A stretch of DNA of 33,236 nucleotides, taken from assembly GCA_020060235.1 (NCBI GenBank), contig JAGVAO010000041.1:1-33236 (forward strand). The letters are read 5' to 3'. Made by a program: the position numbers and the translations under genes. This DNA is from Anaerolineales bacterium. Its GTDB lineage: Bacteria; Chloroflexota; Anaerolineae; Anaerolineales; Villigracilaceae. Below the pieces are notes generated by a model. The model worked only from the letters and a program-made list of their open reading frames with translations, had not been told where the DNA came from and did no database searches. This document shows, piece by piece, positions 21,635-29,614 of the stretch (the first letter of the stretch is position 1; every line of letters begins with the position of its first letter).

Positions 21635-22852
21635 ATGAAAATCCGTTCGATCACCTATTTCTTCAATCCCGGCTGGCCCATCAGCGAGGAAAAAATGCAC
21701 GAGGCCGGGCGCTTCCTGTCCGAGGCCAAAAAGGCTTATGAAAACGAAGGCTACGAGGTGCAGACCACCCGCATCGCCAGCGTGCCCTTCTCGGTCATTC
21801 TCGACGATGCCCTGATTGGCCTGACCATGCGCATGGCGCAGAAACTTACGGCGGCCATCAAGACCCATGGAATCGACTATGCCGCCCTCGGCCCGGCCAC
21901 GCCGGAGGTCTTCGAGAGTTACGAACTGATTCCCGATGCGCTCATGCTTTCGGAAAATGTCTTTTTTGCCGGGGAGATTGCCACCGCCCAAAAGGGGATT
22001 TCGCTGCCCGCCATCCGGGCCTGCTCCGAGGTTATCCTGCGCAACCGCGACCTGAAACCGGACGGTTTCGCCAACCTGCGATTCACGGCGATTGCCAACG
22101 TCCCGGCGGGCGGGCCGTTCTTCCCGGCGGCCTACCACGAAGGCGAGGGGACATCCTTCGCGCTGGCGCTCGAATCGGCGGATTTGGCGGTTGAAGCCTT
22201 CGAGAACGCCAAAGGCCTGGAGGAAGCCCGCAAAAACCTGGCGGCCTCGATAACCTCGCACGCTGCCAGGCTGGCAAACGCCGCCAATGTGCTCAAATAC
22301 CAGTTTTCGATTAAATTCGGCGGCATGGATTTCTCGCTGGCGCCTTTCCCCGAAGAATCGCGCTCACTCGGCGCGGCTTTCGAGCGCCTGGGCGTTCCGC
22401 GGGTCGGGATGCACGGCTCGCTGGCGGCGGCAGCTTTCATCACCGAAGCCATGGACAGGGCCGAATACCAGCGCGCTGGGTTCAACGGCCTGATGATGCC
22501 GGCCCTCGAAGACGCCACCTTTGCCAAACGTGCCGCCGAGGGCATCCTGACGGTCAAAGACCTGCTGATGTACTCGGCGGTCTGCGGCACGGGGCTGGAT
22601 ACCGTTCCGCTGCCCGGCGACGTGACCGCCGAGCAGATTTCGGCCCTGCTGCTGGATATCGCCGCCCTGTCGCTGCGCCTGAACAAACCCCTGACCGCGC
22701 GCCTGATGCCGATTCCCGGCAAAAAGGCTGGTGACGAGGTCAAATTCGACTTCGACTACTTTGCCCCCAGTCGTGTCCTGGCCCTTGAAAGTGAAGGCCT
22801 GGGCGGATTGTTTGCATCAGATGAGACTTTTAATTTGAAGGCACGGGGATAA
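21635..22852 (+). CDS. DUF711 / UPF0210 family protein
   Basis: 405-aa protein of the DUF711 family, related to glycyl-radical (PFL-like) fold proteins but without proven activity. Recognisable features are MKIRSITYFFNPGWP at the start, GPATPEVFESYELIPDAL, FTAIANVPAGGPFFPAAYHEG (about residues 145-165) and KFGGMDFSLAPFPEESRSLG (about 228-247). Further on are FNGLMMPALED and YSAVCGTGLDTVPLPGD. No glycyl-radical motif is seen. A GGAG ribosome site lies 8 nt before the ATG at 21635. It follows the SpoU methylase by 24 bp and ends in a strong bidirectional terminator. Function unknown. Confidence 0.87.
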   Translation: MKIRSITYFFNPGWPISEEKMHEAGRFLSEAKKAYENEGYEVQTTRIASVPFSVILDDALIGLTMRMAQKLTAAIKTHGIDYAALGPATPEVFESYELIPDALMLSENVFFAGEIATAQKGISLPAIRACSEVILRNRDLKPDGFANLRFTAIANVPAGGPFFPAAYHEGEGTSFALALESADLAVEAFENAKGLEEARKNLAASITSHAARLANAANVLKYQFSIKFGGMDFSLAPFPEESRSLGAAFERLGVPRVGMHGSLAAAAFITEAMDRAEYQRAGFNGLMMPALEDATFAKRAAEGILTVKDLLMYSAVCGTGLDTVPLPGDVTAEQISALLLDIAALSLRLNKPLTARLMPIPGKKAGDEVKFDFDYFAPSRVLALESEGLGGLFASDETFNLKARG

Positions 22853-22869
22853 TCCCAGCATAAGTTACA

Positions 22870-22912
22870 GTAAAAAATGGTGAGCGATGTTGTTTCGCTC
22901 ACCATTTTTTAC
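22870..22912. terminator. Strong bidirectional terminator
   Basis: A perfect 18-bp stem (22870-22887 with 22895-22912, 7-nt loop) carries six A on one flank and six T on the other inside the stem. It sits between the DUF711 stop (22852) and the regulator stop (22913) and serves both strands. Confidence 0.92.
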
Positions 22913-23488
22913 TTATACCCGCCAGTACTCGCCTCCGCCGCCTTCGCGCTCCAGCAGTTTGCTGCCGACCAGTTCTCGACGCAGGGAGGCCGTGTCCGCG
23001 TGGAAACGTGCCAGAATGTCGTTGACTGCCTTCTCCGGGTAGCGGACGCCCGGCTCGAAGGACTGGACAACATAGCGGAGGACAGCATCCAGCTTCTTGC
23101 GCTGCGCGGGAATCGTCTTCAGCCGCCCGTCCGGCGTCGAATAGTCCGCCAGCACTTTTCGGTCGTAGGCGTCCAAATCCACATCCTCGATGGAAGCAGC
23201 TGCCTGTTCAGACGAAAAAATCCGTTTGGTTGTCGCTTCGAGGGCCTGCTCATTGAGATGGTAGACGCTGTAATAGCCCTCGGCCCTGGCAGAAACCAGC
23301 CCGGCTTTCGAGAGTTTTGAGAGGTGGTGTGATACGGTCGAGGCTTTCAGGTCGAGCATGGCGGCCAGTTCTTCGACGCTGTATGGCTGTTGAGCCAGCA
23401 GTCCGATGATTTTCAGGCGGTTGGAATCGGCAAGGGCTTTGAATATGGATACCAGTTCAGGATTTTCTGCCATTTTTGATTTGCTCAT
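22913..23488 (-). CDS. ArsR-type HTH regulator with C-terminal DUF2087 domain (paralog A)
   Basis: 191-aa transcription factor. The N-terminal winged helix covers about residues 12-85, with ALADSNRLKIIGLLAQ and the recognition region LDLKASTVSHHLSKLSKAGLV. The C-terminal DUF2087 domain (about 118-191) reads DGRLKTIPAQRKKLDAVLRY, YPEKAVNDILARFHADTASLRRELV and GEYWR. No metal-binding Cys pair is seen in the winged helix, so it is not a classical metal sensor. DUF2087 has no fixed function known to me. Its ATG overlaps the GNAT stop (4 bp), and a paralog sits at the head of the same operon (24278-24865). Autoregulation is likely, as in most ArsR operons. Confidence 0.87.
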   Translation of the reverse strand: MSKSKMAENPELVSIFKALADSNRLKIIGLLAQQPYSVEELAAMLDLKASTVSHHLSKLSKAGLVSARAEGYYSVYHLNEQALEATTKRIFSSEQAAASIEDVDLDAYDRKVLADYSTPDGRLKTIPAQRKKLDAVLRYVVQSFEPGVRYPEKAVNDILARFHADTASLRRELVGSKLLEREGGGGEYWRV

Positions 23489-24261
23489 GCTGGCCGATAA
23501 TACCAGGACGTATAGTTTTCAACGGAACGATAGCCCAGTTTTTCTGCCAGGTCACAAGATTCCCGGTTGGCGGCGTCCCAGTTGGGTCGTAGTCCGCGTT
23601 GCAGGCTGGCAAGCAGCAAACGGGCCGCCAGCGTAGTTGCCACTCCTTGGCGGCGATAAGGCTCATCGACGAAGATGCTGACTTCAATCCCCTGGCTGCA
23701 TACCAGTGAGGCGTATGCCAGCCCCATCAGTTTTTCACCGTCCAGCATGGCAAAGCCTGGAGCGCGTGCTGCAAAATCGGCAGCCGAATCGAAGTCGGAC
23801 AGGTCGAAAGGGCTATCAGGCAGGTTGGTGAGGTGGGATGCCAGTTTTTCATCGATTGGTTGGATTGCATCGCGATGTTTTGATTGCGCCAATAGTCTGT
23901 TCAGGTGTTCATCGGATAATTCTGCGCTTGAGAAGCTGTGCCTGCTAAACGGGGTCAGGCGCTCGCCGAAAACGGATTGGATGGTTTCCAGCCAGCCGGG
24001 CGCAGACGGCATCAGCAGGGCGTAGGGCGGGAATTCTGCTGCCAGCCCTTGGGCTGAAACTCCGCTGGCATCCCCGGCAAAATACCAGAATGGGCCAATC
24101 ACCAGCGCATAAATACTGGGATTCTCCAGCGTGTCTACCAACACCTTGCCGTGTTGGCCTTCAACCATGCTGGGGATGGCCATATCCACCTGTTTGAGCG
24201 CTCGAAACACCTCCGCTAGCTTCAATCGGTTGGCTTTCGTCAGTTCAAGCTCAGGGTACAT
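23485..24261 (-). CDS. GNAT acetyltransferase
   Basis: 258-aa protein with a unique N-terminal half. The C-terminal half is GNAT-like: GFAMLDGEKLMGLAYASLVCSQ (strand pair), then EVSIFVDEPYRRQGVATTLAARLLLASL with the acetyl-CoA loop RRQGVAT, and WDAANRESCDLAEKLGYRSVENY near the end. It resembles the GNAT_acetyltran group, whose substrates are unknown. The ATG at 24261 is supported by AAGGAG seven nt upstream; the frame is open further up but overlaps the preceding gene. It lies between two ArsR/DUF2087 regulators in a three-gene operon (16-bp gap before it, 4-bp overlap after), so it is probably their regulated partner. Confidence 0.87.
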   Translation of the reverse strand: MYPELELTKANRLKLAEVFRALKQVDMAIPSMVEGQHGKVLVDTLENPSIYALVIGPFWYFAGDASGVSAQGLAAEFPPYALLMPSAPGWLETIQSVFGERLTPFSRHSFSSAELSDEHLNRLLAQSKHRDAIQPIDEKLASHLTNLPDSPFDLSDFDSAADFAARAPGFAMLDGEKLMGLAYASLVCSQGIEVSIFVDEPYRRQGVATTLAARLLLASLQRGLRPNWDAANRESCDLAEKLGYRSVENYTSWYYRPA

Positions 24262-24277
24262 TCTAAACTCCTTTTTT

Positions 24278-24865
24278 CTAGCTCGTTGGGCTGGTTGGCT
24301 CTGCGGGCCTCCAGTACTGCGAACCGTCGCTTTTGCGCTCCAGCATGCCGGCATCAATCAGGTCGCGGCGCAGGCCGGCAACGTCTTCGTGGTAACGGCG
24401 CAGGATGGTATTGACCTCCCTTTCGGTGTAGATGACGCCGGTGCTGAAGAATTGCAGCAGGTAGTCGAGAATGACCTGCAACTTGGGAGCCTGGTTGATG
24501 GGGATTTCGCGGATGCTGCCGTCGGCGTTGAGATAAGCCTTAAGAACCTTGCGCGATTTCTCGTCGAGGTCGGGCGATGGCTCAAAGGTCTTTTTTTGGC
24601 CTTCGAACTGCCTGCGGGCCAGGTTTTCGAGGCTGTCTTCGGCCAGTTCGTAGAGCGCCTCTTGTTTGCTGGCCGAGGGTTGGGCGTGCACCGCGCCGAT
24701 GTGTTCGAGATACGCGAGGTGGTTCATCGCATCCCGAAAGGGGATGTCGAGCGCCTCGGCAACCTGCTTGATGTTGGCGGGGGCCTTGGTCAACACGCCT
24801 ATCACGCGCAAGCGGTCGGCATGGCCGAGGGCTTTGACAAATTCGAGCATTTGATTTTGTTCCAT
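24278..24865 (-). CDS. ArsR-type HTH regulator with C-terminal DUF2087 domain (paralog B)
   Basis: 195 aa, the same build as the gene at 22913-23488. The winged helix covers about residues 5-75 (ALGHADRLRVIGVLTKAPAN, then IPFRDAMNHLAYLEHIGAV). A linker and a DUF2087 domain follow (about 113-188: DGSIREIPINQAPKLQVILDYL, REVNTILRRYHEDVAGLRRDLI, GSQYWRP). It is first in the operon, behind a good promoter. The recognition helices of the two paralogs differ (STVSHHL versus DAMNHLA), so they may bind different operators or act as a pair. A weak ribosome site (GCAGGTT) precedes the ATG. Confidence 0.87.
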   Translation of the reverse strand: MEQNQMLEFVKALGHADRLRVIGVLTKAPANIKQVAEALDIPFRDAMNHLAYLEHIGAVHAQPSASKQEALYELAEDSLENLARRQFEGQKKTFEPSPDLDEKSRKVLKAYLNADGSIREIPINQAPKLQVILDYLLQFFSTGVIYTEREVNTILRRYHEDVAGLRRDLIDAGMLERKSDGSQYWRPAEPTSPTS

Positions 24866-24909
24866 AACTAACCTGCTTTCGTCTAACTAATTCGATGTTT
24901 ATCAAATTG

Positions 24910-24937
24910 ATTTTATGCGATTCGGATAATTTGTCAA
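24910..24937 (-). promoter_or_regulatory. Promoter of the ArsR-DUF2087/GNAT operon
   Basis: On the minus strand a perfect TTGACA (24932-24937), a 16-bp spacer and TAAAAT (24910-24915, 5 of 6). Start of transcription is predicted near 24903, about 38 nt before the ATG. AT-rich half-palindromes around it (TGATAAACATCGAATTAG) could be operators but are not clear enough to call. Confidence 0.75.
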
Positions 24938-25015
24938 GAGGAATCACCGGATTTACCAGGAATCAAAACCGGAAACATAATCACCCGGCCATTTTGTCGA
25001 GTCGCTCAACAACGT

Positions 25016-25098
25016 TGTCATTTTGACCAAAGGGAGAAATCCTGCTCATGGGATGAAAAGATTTCTCAGTCGCTGGAGAACGCTCCTTCGAAATGACA
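25016..25098. repeat. CATTTCGA-type palindromic element, copy 3
   Basis: An 83-bp element with ends TGTCATTTTGA and TCGAAATGACA, inner GGGAGAAATCCT and AGATTTCTCAGTCGC blocks. It lies in the gap between the regulator operon and ilvE. The rest of this 394-bp gap (24866-25259) holds the two promoters and no gene that I can support. Confidence 0.8.
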
Positions 25099-25222
25099 GA
25101 TGTGGTTGAATTATTCCCCGGAAATACAGAAAAACATTTGCCCCAATTTGGGCAATTCGTGTCCAGCCTCTAAAAGCCCTGCTAATTTGACGGAGATTGC
25201 CCGATTTGAGAACAAGGGTGGG

Positions 25223-25228
25223 TATAAT
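25223..25228 (+). promoter_or_regulatory. -10 element of ilvE
   Basis: A perfect TATAAT 31 nt before the ilvE ATG; a matching -35 at normal spacing is not visible. The 5' UTR would be about 25 nt, with CGAGGTG as ribosome site. Confidence 0.5.
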
Positions 25229-25259
25229 GTCAGTAAGACTCCCAAACCCGAGGTGAATC

Positions 25260-26174
25260 ATGAATACAGCCCATGCTTATTTTGAGGGGAAGATTGTCCC
25301 GATGGACGAGGCCAAAATCTCGATTGCCAGTCACGCCCTGAACTATGGCACGGCTGCTTTTGGCGGACTGCGCGGTTATTGGAACGAGAAACAGGAAAAA
25401 CTGTTCGTTTTTCGTCCCCTTGACCACTACCGGCGCCTGCTTAATTCTTCCAAAATGTTGTGCATGGAACTGCCCCATACCCCCGAAAGCCTGACGCAGA
25501 TTACCATCGACCTGCTCAAGGCCGACAACTGGCGGCAGGATGTCTACATTCGCCCCCTGGTTTACAAGGCCGACGCAGGCATTGGCGTGCGCCTGCACGA
25601 CCTGCGCGACGAGGTCAGCATTTTCGCGCTGCCCTTTGGCGCTTACGGCAAAAACGAAGACGGCGCGCATGTCACCGTTTCCTCCTGGCGGCGCATCGAT
25701 GATAACGTCATCCCGGCGCGCGGCAAAATCAGCGGCGCGTATGCCAACTCGGCCCTCATCAAGACCGACGCGATTCGCTCCGGGTTCGACGAAGCCCTGG
25801 TGCTCGATAACAACGGCCACATCTCCGAAGGCACGGCCATGAATGTCTTCATCGTGCGCGACGGCGTCCTCGTCACCCCGCCCGTCACCGATAACATCCT
25901 TGAGGGCATCACCCGCCGCACCGTGCTGGAACTGGCCCGTGAAGAACTCGGCATCCCGGTTGTCGAACGTTCCATCGACCGTACCGAAGCCTACATCTGC
26001 GACGAAATGTTCCTGACCGGCACCGCCGCCCAGGTCACGGTCGTCACAAAAGTCGATCACCGCTCCGTTGGCAGCGGACAGCCCGGCGAAATCACGCTTA
26101 AACTGCGCCAACTCTTCGACGATGTTGTGCATGGCAAAGTCGAAAAATACGCCCGCTGGAACGTTGCAGTTTGA
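25260..26174 (+). CDS. ilvE: Branched-chain amino acid aminotransferase
   Basis: 304-aa fold-type IV PLP enzyme, last step of Ile, Leu and Val synthesis (amino group from glutamate). Visible features are YFEGKIVPMDEAKISIASHALNYGT at the start, the PLP Lys K156 in ARGKISGAYANS, and DEALVLDNNGHISEGTAMNVFIVRDG (PLP phosphate and Glu region). TDNILEGITRRTVLELA follows, and then a TGTAAQVT loop that binds phosphate. Length and motifs fit IlvE; a D-amino acid transaminase or ADC lyase is much less likely. It has its own promoter, and no other ilv or leu gene is near. Its stop codon lies in the first arm of a palindromic element shared with the convergent SDR gene. Confidence 0.94.
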   Translation: MNTAHAYFEGKIVPMDEAKISIASHALNYGTAAFGGLRGYWNEKQEKLFVFRPLDHYRRLLNSSKMLCMELPHTPESLTQITIDLLKADNWRQDVYIRPLVYKADAGIGVRLHDLRDEVSIFALPFGAYGKNEDGAHVTVSSWRRIDDNVIPARGKISGAYANSALIKTDAIRSGFDEALVLDNNGHISEGTAMNVFIVRDGVLVTPPVTDNILEGITRRTVLELAREELGIPVVERSIDRTEAYICDEMFLTGTAAQVTVVTKVDHRSVGSGQPGEITLKLRQLFDDVVHGKVEKYARWNVAV

Positions 26175-26262
26175 CCCCTTCCTTTCCCTATCTCCTCCCC
26201 CAAAATCCGTTCTTTGGAATTTGGGGGACCTGTGCCACGAAGTGGTAGCTCGGGAGGGGTCA
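26172..26262. repeat. Cloverleaf-like palindromic element between ilvE and SDR gene
   Basis: Outer arms TGACCCCT (26172-26179) and AGGGGTCA (26255-26262) enclose two hairpins. The larger pairs TCCCCCAAAATCC with GGAATTTGGGGGA (one mismatch); the smaller pairs TGCCAC with GTGGTA. The stop codons of ilvE (TGA) and of the SDR gene (TGA on the minus strand) are the two ends of the outer stem. It may end both transcripts. A related element with the hairpins in reverse order lies at 32900-32975. Confidence 0.75.
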
Positions 26263-27036
26263 CTGCGCCGTGTTGCCCCCATCCGCCAGCAGCAAATGCC
26301 CGGTCACAAAAGACGAATCGTCCGAAGCCAGGAAGAGCACCGCGCGCGCAATCTCCTCCGGCAACCCAAAGCGCCCCATCGGAATATATGAAGCCGATTC
26401 GCGCATGGCCTGCTCCAGCGTCACCGGGTCTGAGTCTTCAAAGTAACCCTTTTCCAGCCAGCGCTCCACAAACGTATCGCCGGGGCAAACCGCATTCACC
26501 CGAATCTTCTCAAGGGCATGGTCGAGCGCCATGCTCTTGGTCATTAAAGCCACCGCGCCCTTGCTGGTCGCATATGGCAGCGCGCCTTTGCCGCCCACCA
26601 CTGCCCAGTCTGAAGCGTTGTTGACAATCGACCCGCCGCCCGCTGCCCGCATGTGCGGGATAACCAGGCGGCACATGCGCCAGACCGCGGTCACATTCAG
26701 CGCCATCGTCTGCGCCCAATCCTCCTCGCTGGTCGTTTCGGCGGTTCCCCTGGTGACAATTCCCGCGTTATTAAAAAGGATATGGATTTGTCCAAACTCC
26801 CCCAGCCCTGCCTCGACCACACGGGCGCAGTCCTCAGCTCGGGTATGGTCGGCTTCGACGAACAGGGCGCGGACTCCCCTGCGCCTGCATTCCGCTTCGA
26901 GGCTTTCACCCAATTCCCGGCGGCGCCCCGTCAACACCAGACCCGCGCCTTCGTCCGCAAAAAGGAGCGCGGTTGCTCGCCCGATTCCGCTGGTCGCCCC
27001 GGTAATGATTGCCATTTTACCGCTTAATCTTCCCAT
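26260..27036 (-). CDS. Short-chain dehydrogenase/reductase (SDR)
   Basis: 258-aa classical SDR, NAD(P)H-dependent. The cofactor loop is TGATSGIG (residues 12-19), NNAG is at 89-92, and the catalytic set is N114, S142 (NNASDW), Y155 and K159 (YATSK). VNAVCPGDTFVERW and the closing FVTGHLLLADGGNT are typical. TGRRRE after beta2 (Arg-rich) hints at NADP use, though this is weak. The substrate is unknown. The ATG at 27036 has AGGAG before it; longer versions of the frame overlap the upstream pxpB. The gene follows the pxpB-like gene by 10 bp, so they form an operon. Confidence 0.92.
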   Translation of the reverse strand: MGRLSGKMAIITGATSGIGRATALLFADEGAGLVLTGRRRELGESLEAECRRRGVRALFVEADHTRAEDCARVVEAGLGEFGQIHILFNNAGIVTRGTAETTSEEDWAQTMALNVTAVWRMCRLVIPHMRAAGGGSIVNNASDWAVVGGKGALPYATSKGAVALMTKSMALDHALEKIRVNAVCPGDTFVERWLEKGYFEDSDPVTLEQAMRESASYIPMGRFGLPEEIARAVLFLASDDSSFVTGHLLLADGGNTAQ

Positions 27037-27046
27037 CGACTCCTCG

Positions 27047-27673
27047 CTATCCCGCCACAAAGCGCACAATATCGCCCGGCGCGAAAAGGAAAGGCTGCTC
27101 ACGATTCGGGTCATATAACTTCAAATCGGTGCGCCCTATCAACCGCCAGCCGCCGGGGCTGTCCTGCGGATAAATCCCCGTCTGCCCGCCCGCAATCGCC
27201 ACCGACCCCGCCGGGACGTGGGTGCGCGGCGTTTCGAGGCGGGGCACATGCAAGGCTTCGGGCAGCCTGCCCAGGTACGGAAAGCCTGGCATAAATCCCA
27301 TCATAAAGACCAAATACTCGTTTTCGCTGTGCAGGCGAATGACCTCGTCCACGCTCAGGCGGCAGTGCTGCGCGACAAAAGGCAGGTCTGGCCCGTCATA
27401 AATCACTGGCACCTCGACCCGGCGCGGCGGATGAGGGCTGGCCTGCCCTTCAACGTTCAGGTGGGCTGCCAGCCATTCCGTTACTTCGGCGTGGGTGCGT
27501 GTGAGCGGGTCGTAGTGTACCGTCAGGCTGGCGTAACCGGGGACGGTTTCCATCACGCCTTCGAGCGGGTTTTGCGCCAGTCGTGCCGCCAGGGCATGAA
27601 CCCTGCGGTTGGTTTCAAGGTCAATCGTTTCGCCAAGCGTAACCAGGATGGAAGAATCGGTAAGCGCAAACAT
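27047..27673 (-). CDS. 5-oxoprolinase subunit B / KipI family protein (orphan)
   Basis: 208 aa of the PxpB/KipI family (allophanate hydrolase subunit 1-like). Motifs are MGFMPGFPYLGRLPE (about residues 125-139), VPAGSVAIAGGQTGIYPQDSPGGW (about 154-177) and IGRT. PxpB normally works with PxpA and PxpC to hydrolyse 5-oxoproline, but neither is beside it; instead an SDR gene follows. It may therefore have lost its partners, find them elsewhere, or act like KipI on a kinase. The ATG at 27673 has no Shine-Dalgarno (ATAAAAAATG), and its promoter region is shared with the divergent GT-C gene. Confidence 0.87.
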   Translation of the reverse strand: MFALTDSSILVTLGETIDLETNRRVHALAARLAQNPLEGVMETVPGYASLTVHYDPLTRTHAEVTEWLAAHLNVEGQASPHPPRRVEVPVIYDGPDLPFVAQHCRLSVDEVIRLHSENEYLVFMMGFMPGFPYLGRLPEALHVPRLETPRTHVPAGSVAIAGGQTGIYPQDSPGGWRLIGRTDLKLYDPNREQPFLFAPGDIVRFVAG

Positions 27674-27683
27674 TTTTTATGGT

Positions 27684-27692
27684 TGGTATAAT
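27684..27692 (+). promoter_or_regulatory. Extended -10 promoter of the GT-C gene
   Basis: TGGTATAAT (TG-N-TATAAT) lies 23 nt before the ATG at 27716, giving a 5' UTR of about 17 nt. The opposite strand (ATTATACC) may serve the divergent pxpB-like gene, whose start is only 42 bp away. Confidence 0.6.
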
Positions 27693-27715
27693 TTTGCCTG
27701 ATTGGACAAGCTGCA

Positions 27716-29605
27716 ATGTTAAACCGTACTGTTTGGTTCAAAGACAAGGCTCGTTTCCTCGCCGCAGCCCTTTTGGTGCTGGGGCTGTTGGTTTATGCCT
27801 GCTTGTCCTTTTATTATGCCCATCATATGACCGTTATCTTTGACGAAGGTTCCTATTTGCTGAAAGGAAAATGGTTTCTTGAGGGTACATACCGTCCGTT
27901 TCAGGAATATGGGCCTGTCACCAACAAGCTTCCTTTTGCCTTTTGGGTGCCGGGCCTTTCGCAGGTTCTTTTTGGCGAAGGCATTCGTTCTGGCCGCTAT
28001 TTCAGCATTTTTCAAAGTCTATTGATTTTAGCCGCTTTGTGGCTGTCTGCAAGACGGTTTTCCGCCTCGCCCTGGGTTGGCGTGGCGCTGGTCTGGGCCT
28101 GTGTCCTCAACCAAAACTGGATTATGTATTACGCCCGCTCGATGAGCCAGGTGACAACAGCCATGTTCGTGGCCTGGAGTCTGTATTTCCTTTTGGGCAG
28201 GGAGCGAAAAAACTGGGAAGTTATTACCGGGTTTATTCTCGCTGTTTGCGTTGTCCTGACCCGCCAAAACATGATTCCCTTTCTGGCCCTGGCATTTCTT
28301 TATATCTTCTGGGAACACGGCTGGAAGAAGGGCGGTCTGGCCGTCCTGGCTGGCGGTTTGGCATTTCTTTTAGTCCATGTTGCTTACTGGCCCAATATTT
28401 ATTATACGATTTGGCATTCAACCTTGCCGGGTTTCATCACCAGGGCGTTGATTGTCCTGGGCTTGCTCGAAATACTCCCCCGCATGGATGGAACTCCCGC
28501 ATTTCAACCGCAACATACGCCCCTGGCGGTTGTACGGGAGATGTTTGGCGGAATTCGCTATTCCTTGCTGCCGGTTTGGTTTATGCTGGCCGGTTTCCTG
28601 GCCTATCCATTTCGACGTTTTTTTGCGCACCCGCGCTTCAAGCCCTTTGTTTTCCTGTTGTTGTCTTACCTGACGATGATTTTGCTACACACCTGGGCGA
28701 TTGTTTCGTGGGACACGATTTTGTACAGTTTCCCCGGTTATTTCGCTTTTTTCAACCCGATTGGTCTCTTGTTACTGCCTTTTCTCTATGAATCTCTGCC
28801 GCAAAATATCTCGAAATTACGAGGCCTGCTGATTGGCCTGCTGGTTTTGATTCTTTCTGCCGGCATTGGCTTGCACCACTACCGCCCTCTTTCGACTTTC
28901 CTGCTCAACCTGCCGGTGCCGCGCATGCGCGAATTGCGCTTCGAGGCGGGGAATGTTGAATTGTGGCGGGTCATTACGAACCGGTTTGGGCTTGGGTATT
29001 TCGAGCAGGAACCCTGGGTCACATCGCTGGCCGGGCTGCTGGTTGGGCTGTCGATTCTCCTGGCCGCTTTGATGGCCTGGTTTTTCCTGGGAAAGAAAAA
29101 AACATCTTACGCCTTTACCCTGCTGGTTTTGTTCGGCCTGCTGGCTTTTGCCCTGTCGCCGACGACTGTTCTTTCAGGGCGCGGCGCGGTTTTTTTGTGC
29201 GAAACCGATACCATCCAAACCTATGAGCAGGTTGGTGAATCGCTGCGGGCAGTTATCCCTGACGGTTCGCTGGTGTATTGGGGCGCGCATACCCGGCCTT
29301 CGGTCGCCATCCTGCTTGATTTGCCGGGAGTCAGGACTTTCCCTTCCCAACTGAACGGCGATTATTATTTCCGCAAGGGAGGTTCGACAGACCTTGCCTT
29401 GTCCTTGAATTACTGGAACGAGGAACTGGCTGAGCGCTGGTTGTTCGAGGCGGACTATCTTTTGCTGAATGACAAGGAGTTTGCCCCCTGGGCGGACTTT
29501 GTTTACGAGACGCATACCGAACGGTTCGAATATCTCACAACGACCCAGCCTTTGTATGCCTGTGACAACCAATCTGTATTGCGCGTTTTCAGGGTCGTCA
29601 AATAG
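27716..29605 (+). CDS. GT-C-type membrane glycosyltransferase (PMT/ArnT-like)
   Basis: 629-aa multi-pass membrane protein with about 11-13 hydrophobic segments. The first TM segment (residues 14-34) is followed by FDEGSYLLKGKWFLEG (42-57), where D43-E44 is the usual acidic pair of the first outer loop in GT-C enzymes. EYGPVTNKLPFAFW is the next conserved block. The last about 120 residues are a soluble outer domain with TDTIQTYEQVGESLRAVIPD. GT-C enzymes take sugar from a polyprenyl-phosphate and glycosylate proteins, lipids or polymers on the outer face; which one here is unknown. It has its own promoter, is alone on its strand and converges with the rRNA methylase gene. The base composition matches its neighbours. 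Confidence 0.83.
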   Translation: MLNRTVWFKDKARFLAAALLVLGLLVYACLSFYYAHHMTVIFDEGSYLLKGKWFLEGTYRPFQEYGPVTNKLPFAFWVPGLSQVLFGEGIRSGRYFSIFQSLLILAALWLSARRFSASPWVGVALVWACVLNQNWIMYYARSMSQVTTAMFVAWSLYFLLGRERKNWEVITGFILAVCVVLTRQNMIPFLALAFLYIFWEHGWKKGGLAVLAGGLAFLLVHVAYWPNIYYTIWHSTLPGFITRALIVLGLLEILPRMDGTPAFQPQHTPLAVVREMFGGIRYSLLPVWFMLAGFLAYPFRRFFAHPRFKPFVFLLLSYLTMILLHTWAIVSWDTILYSFPGYFAFFNPIGLLLLPFLYESLPQNISKLRGLLIGLLVLILSAGIGLHHYRPLSTFLLNLPVPRMRELRFEAGNVELWRVITNRFGLGYFEQEPWVTSLAGLLVGLSILLAALMAWFFLGKKKTSYAFTLLVLFGLLAFALSPTTVLSGRGAVFLCETDTIQTYEQVGESLRAVIPDGSLVYWGAHTRPSVAILLDLPGVRTFPSQLNGDYYFRKGGSTDLALSLNYWNEELAERWLFEADYLLLNDKEFAPWADFVYETHTERFEYLTTTQPLYACDNQSVLRVFRVVK

Positions 29606-29614
29606 GGCGGTTGG

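Noticed and set aside
22877-23320. Plus-strand frame opposite the first ArsR-DUF2087 gene
   Set aside because: It begins inside the terminator and is antisense to a gene with clear domains.
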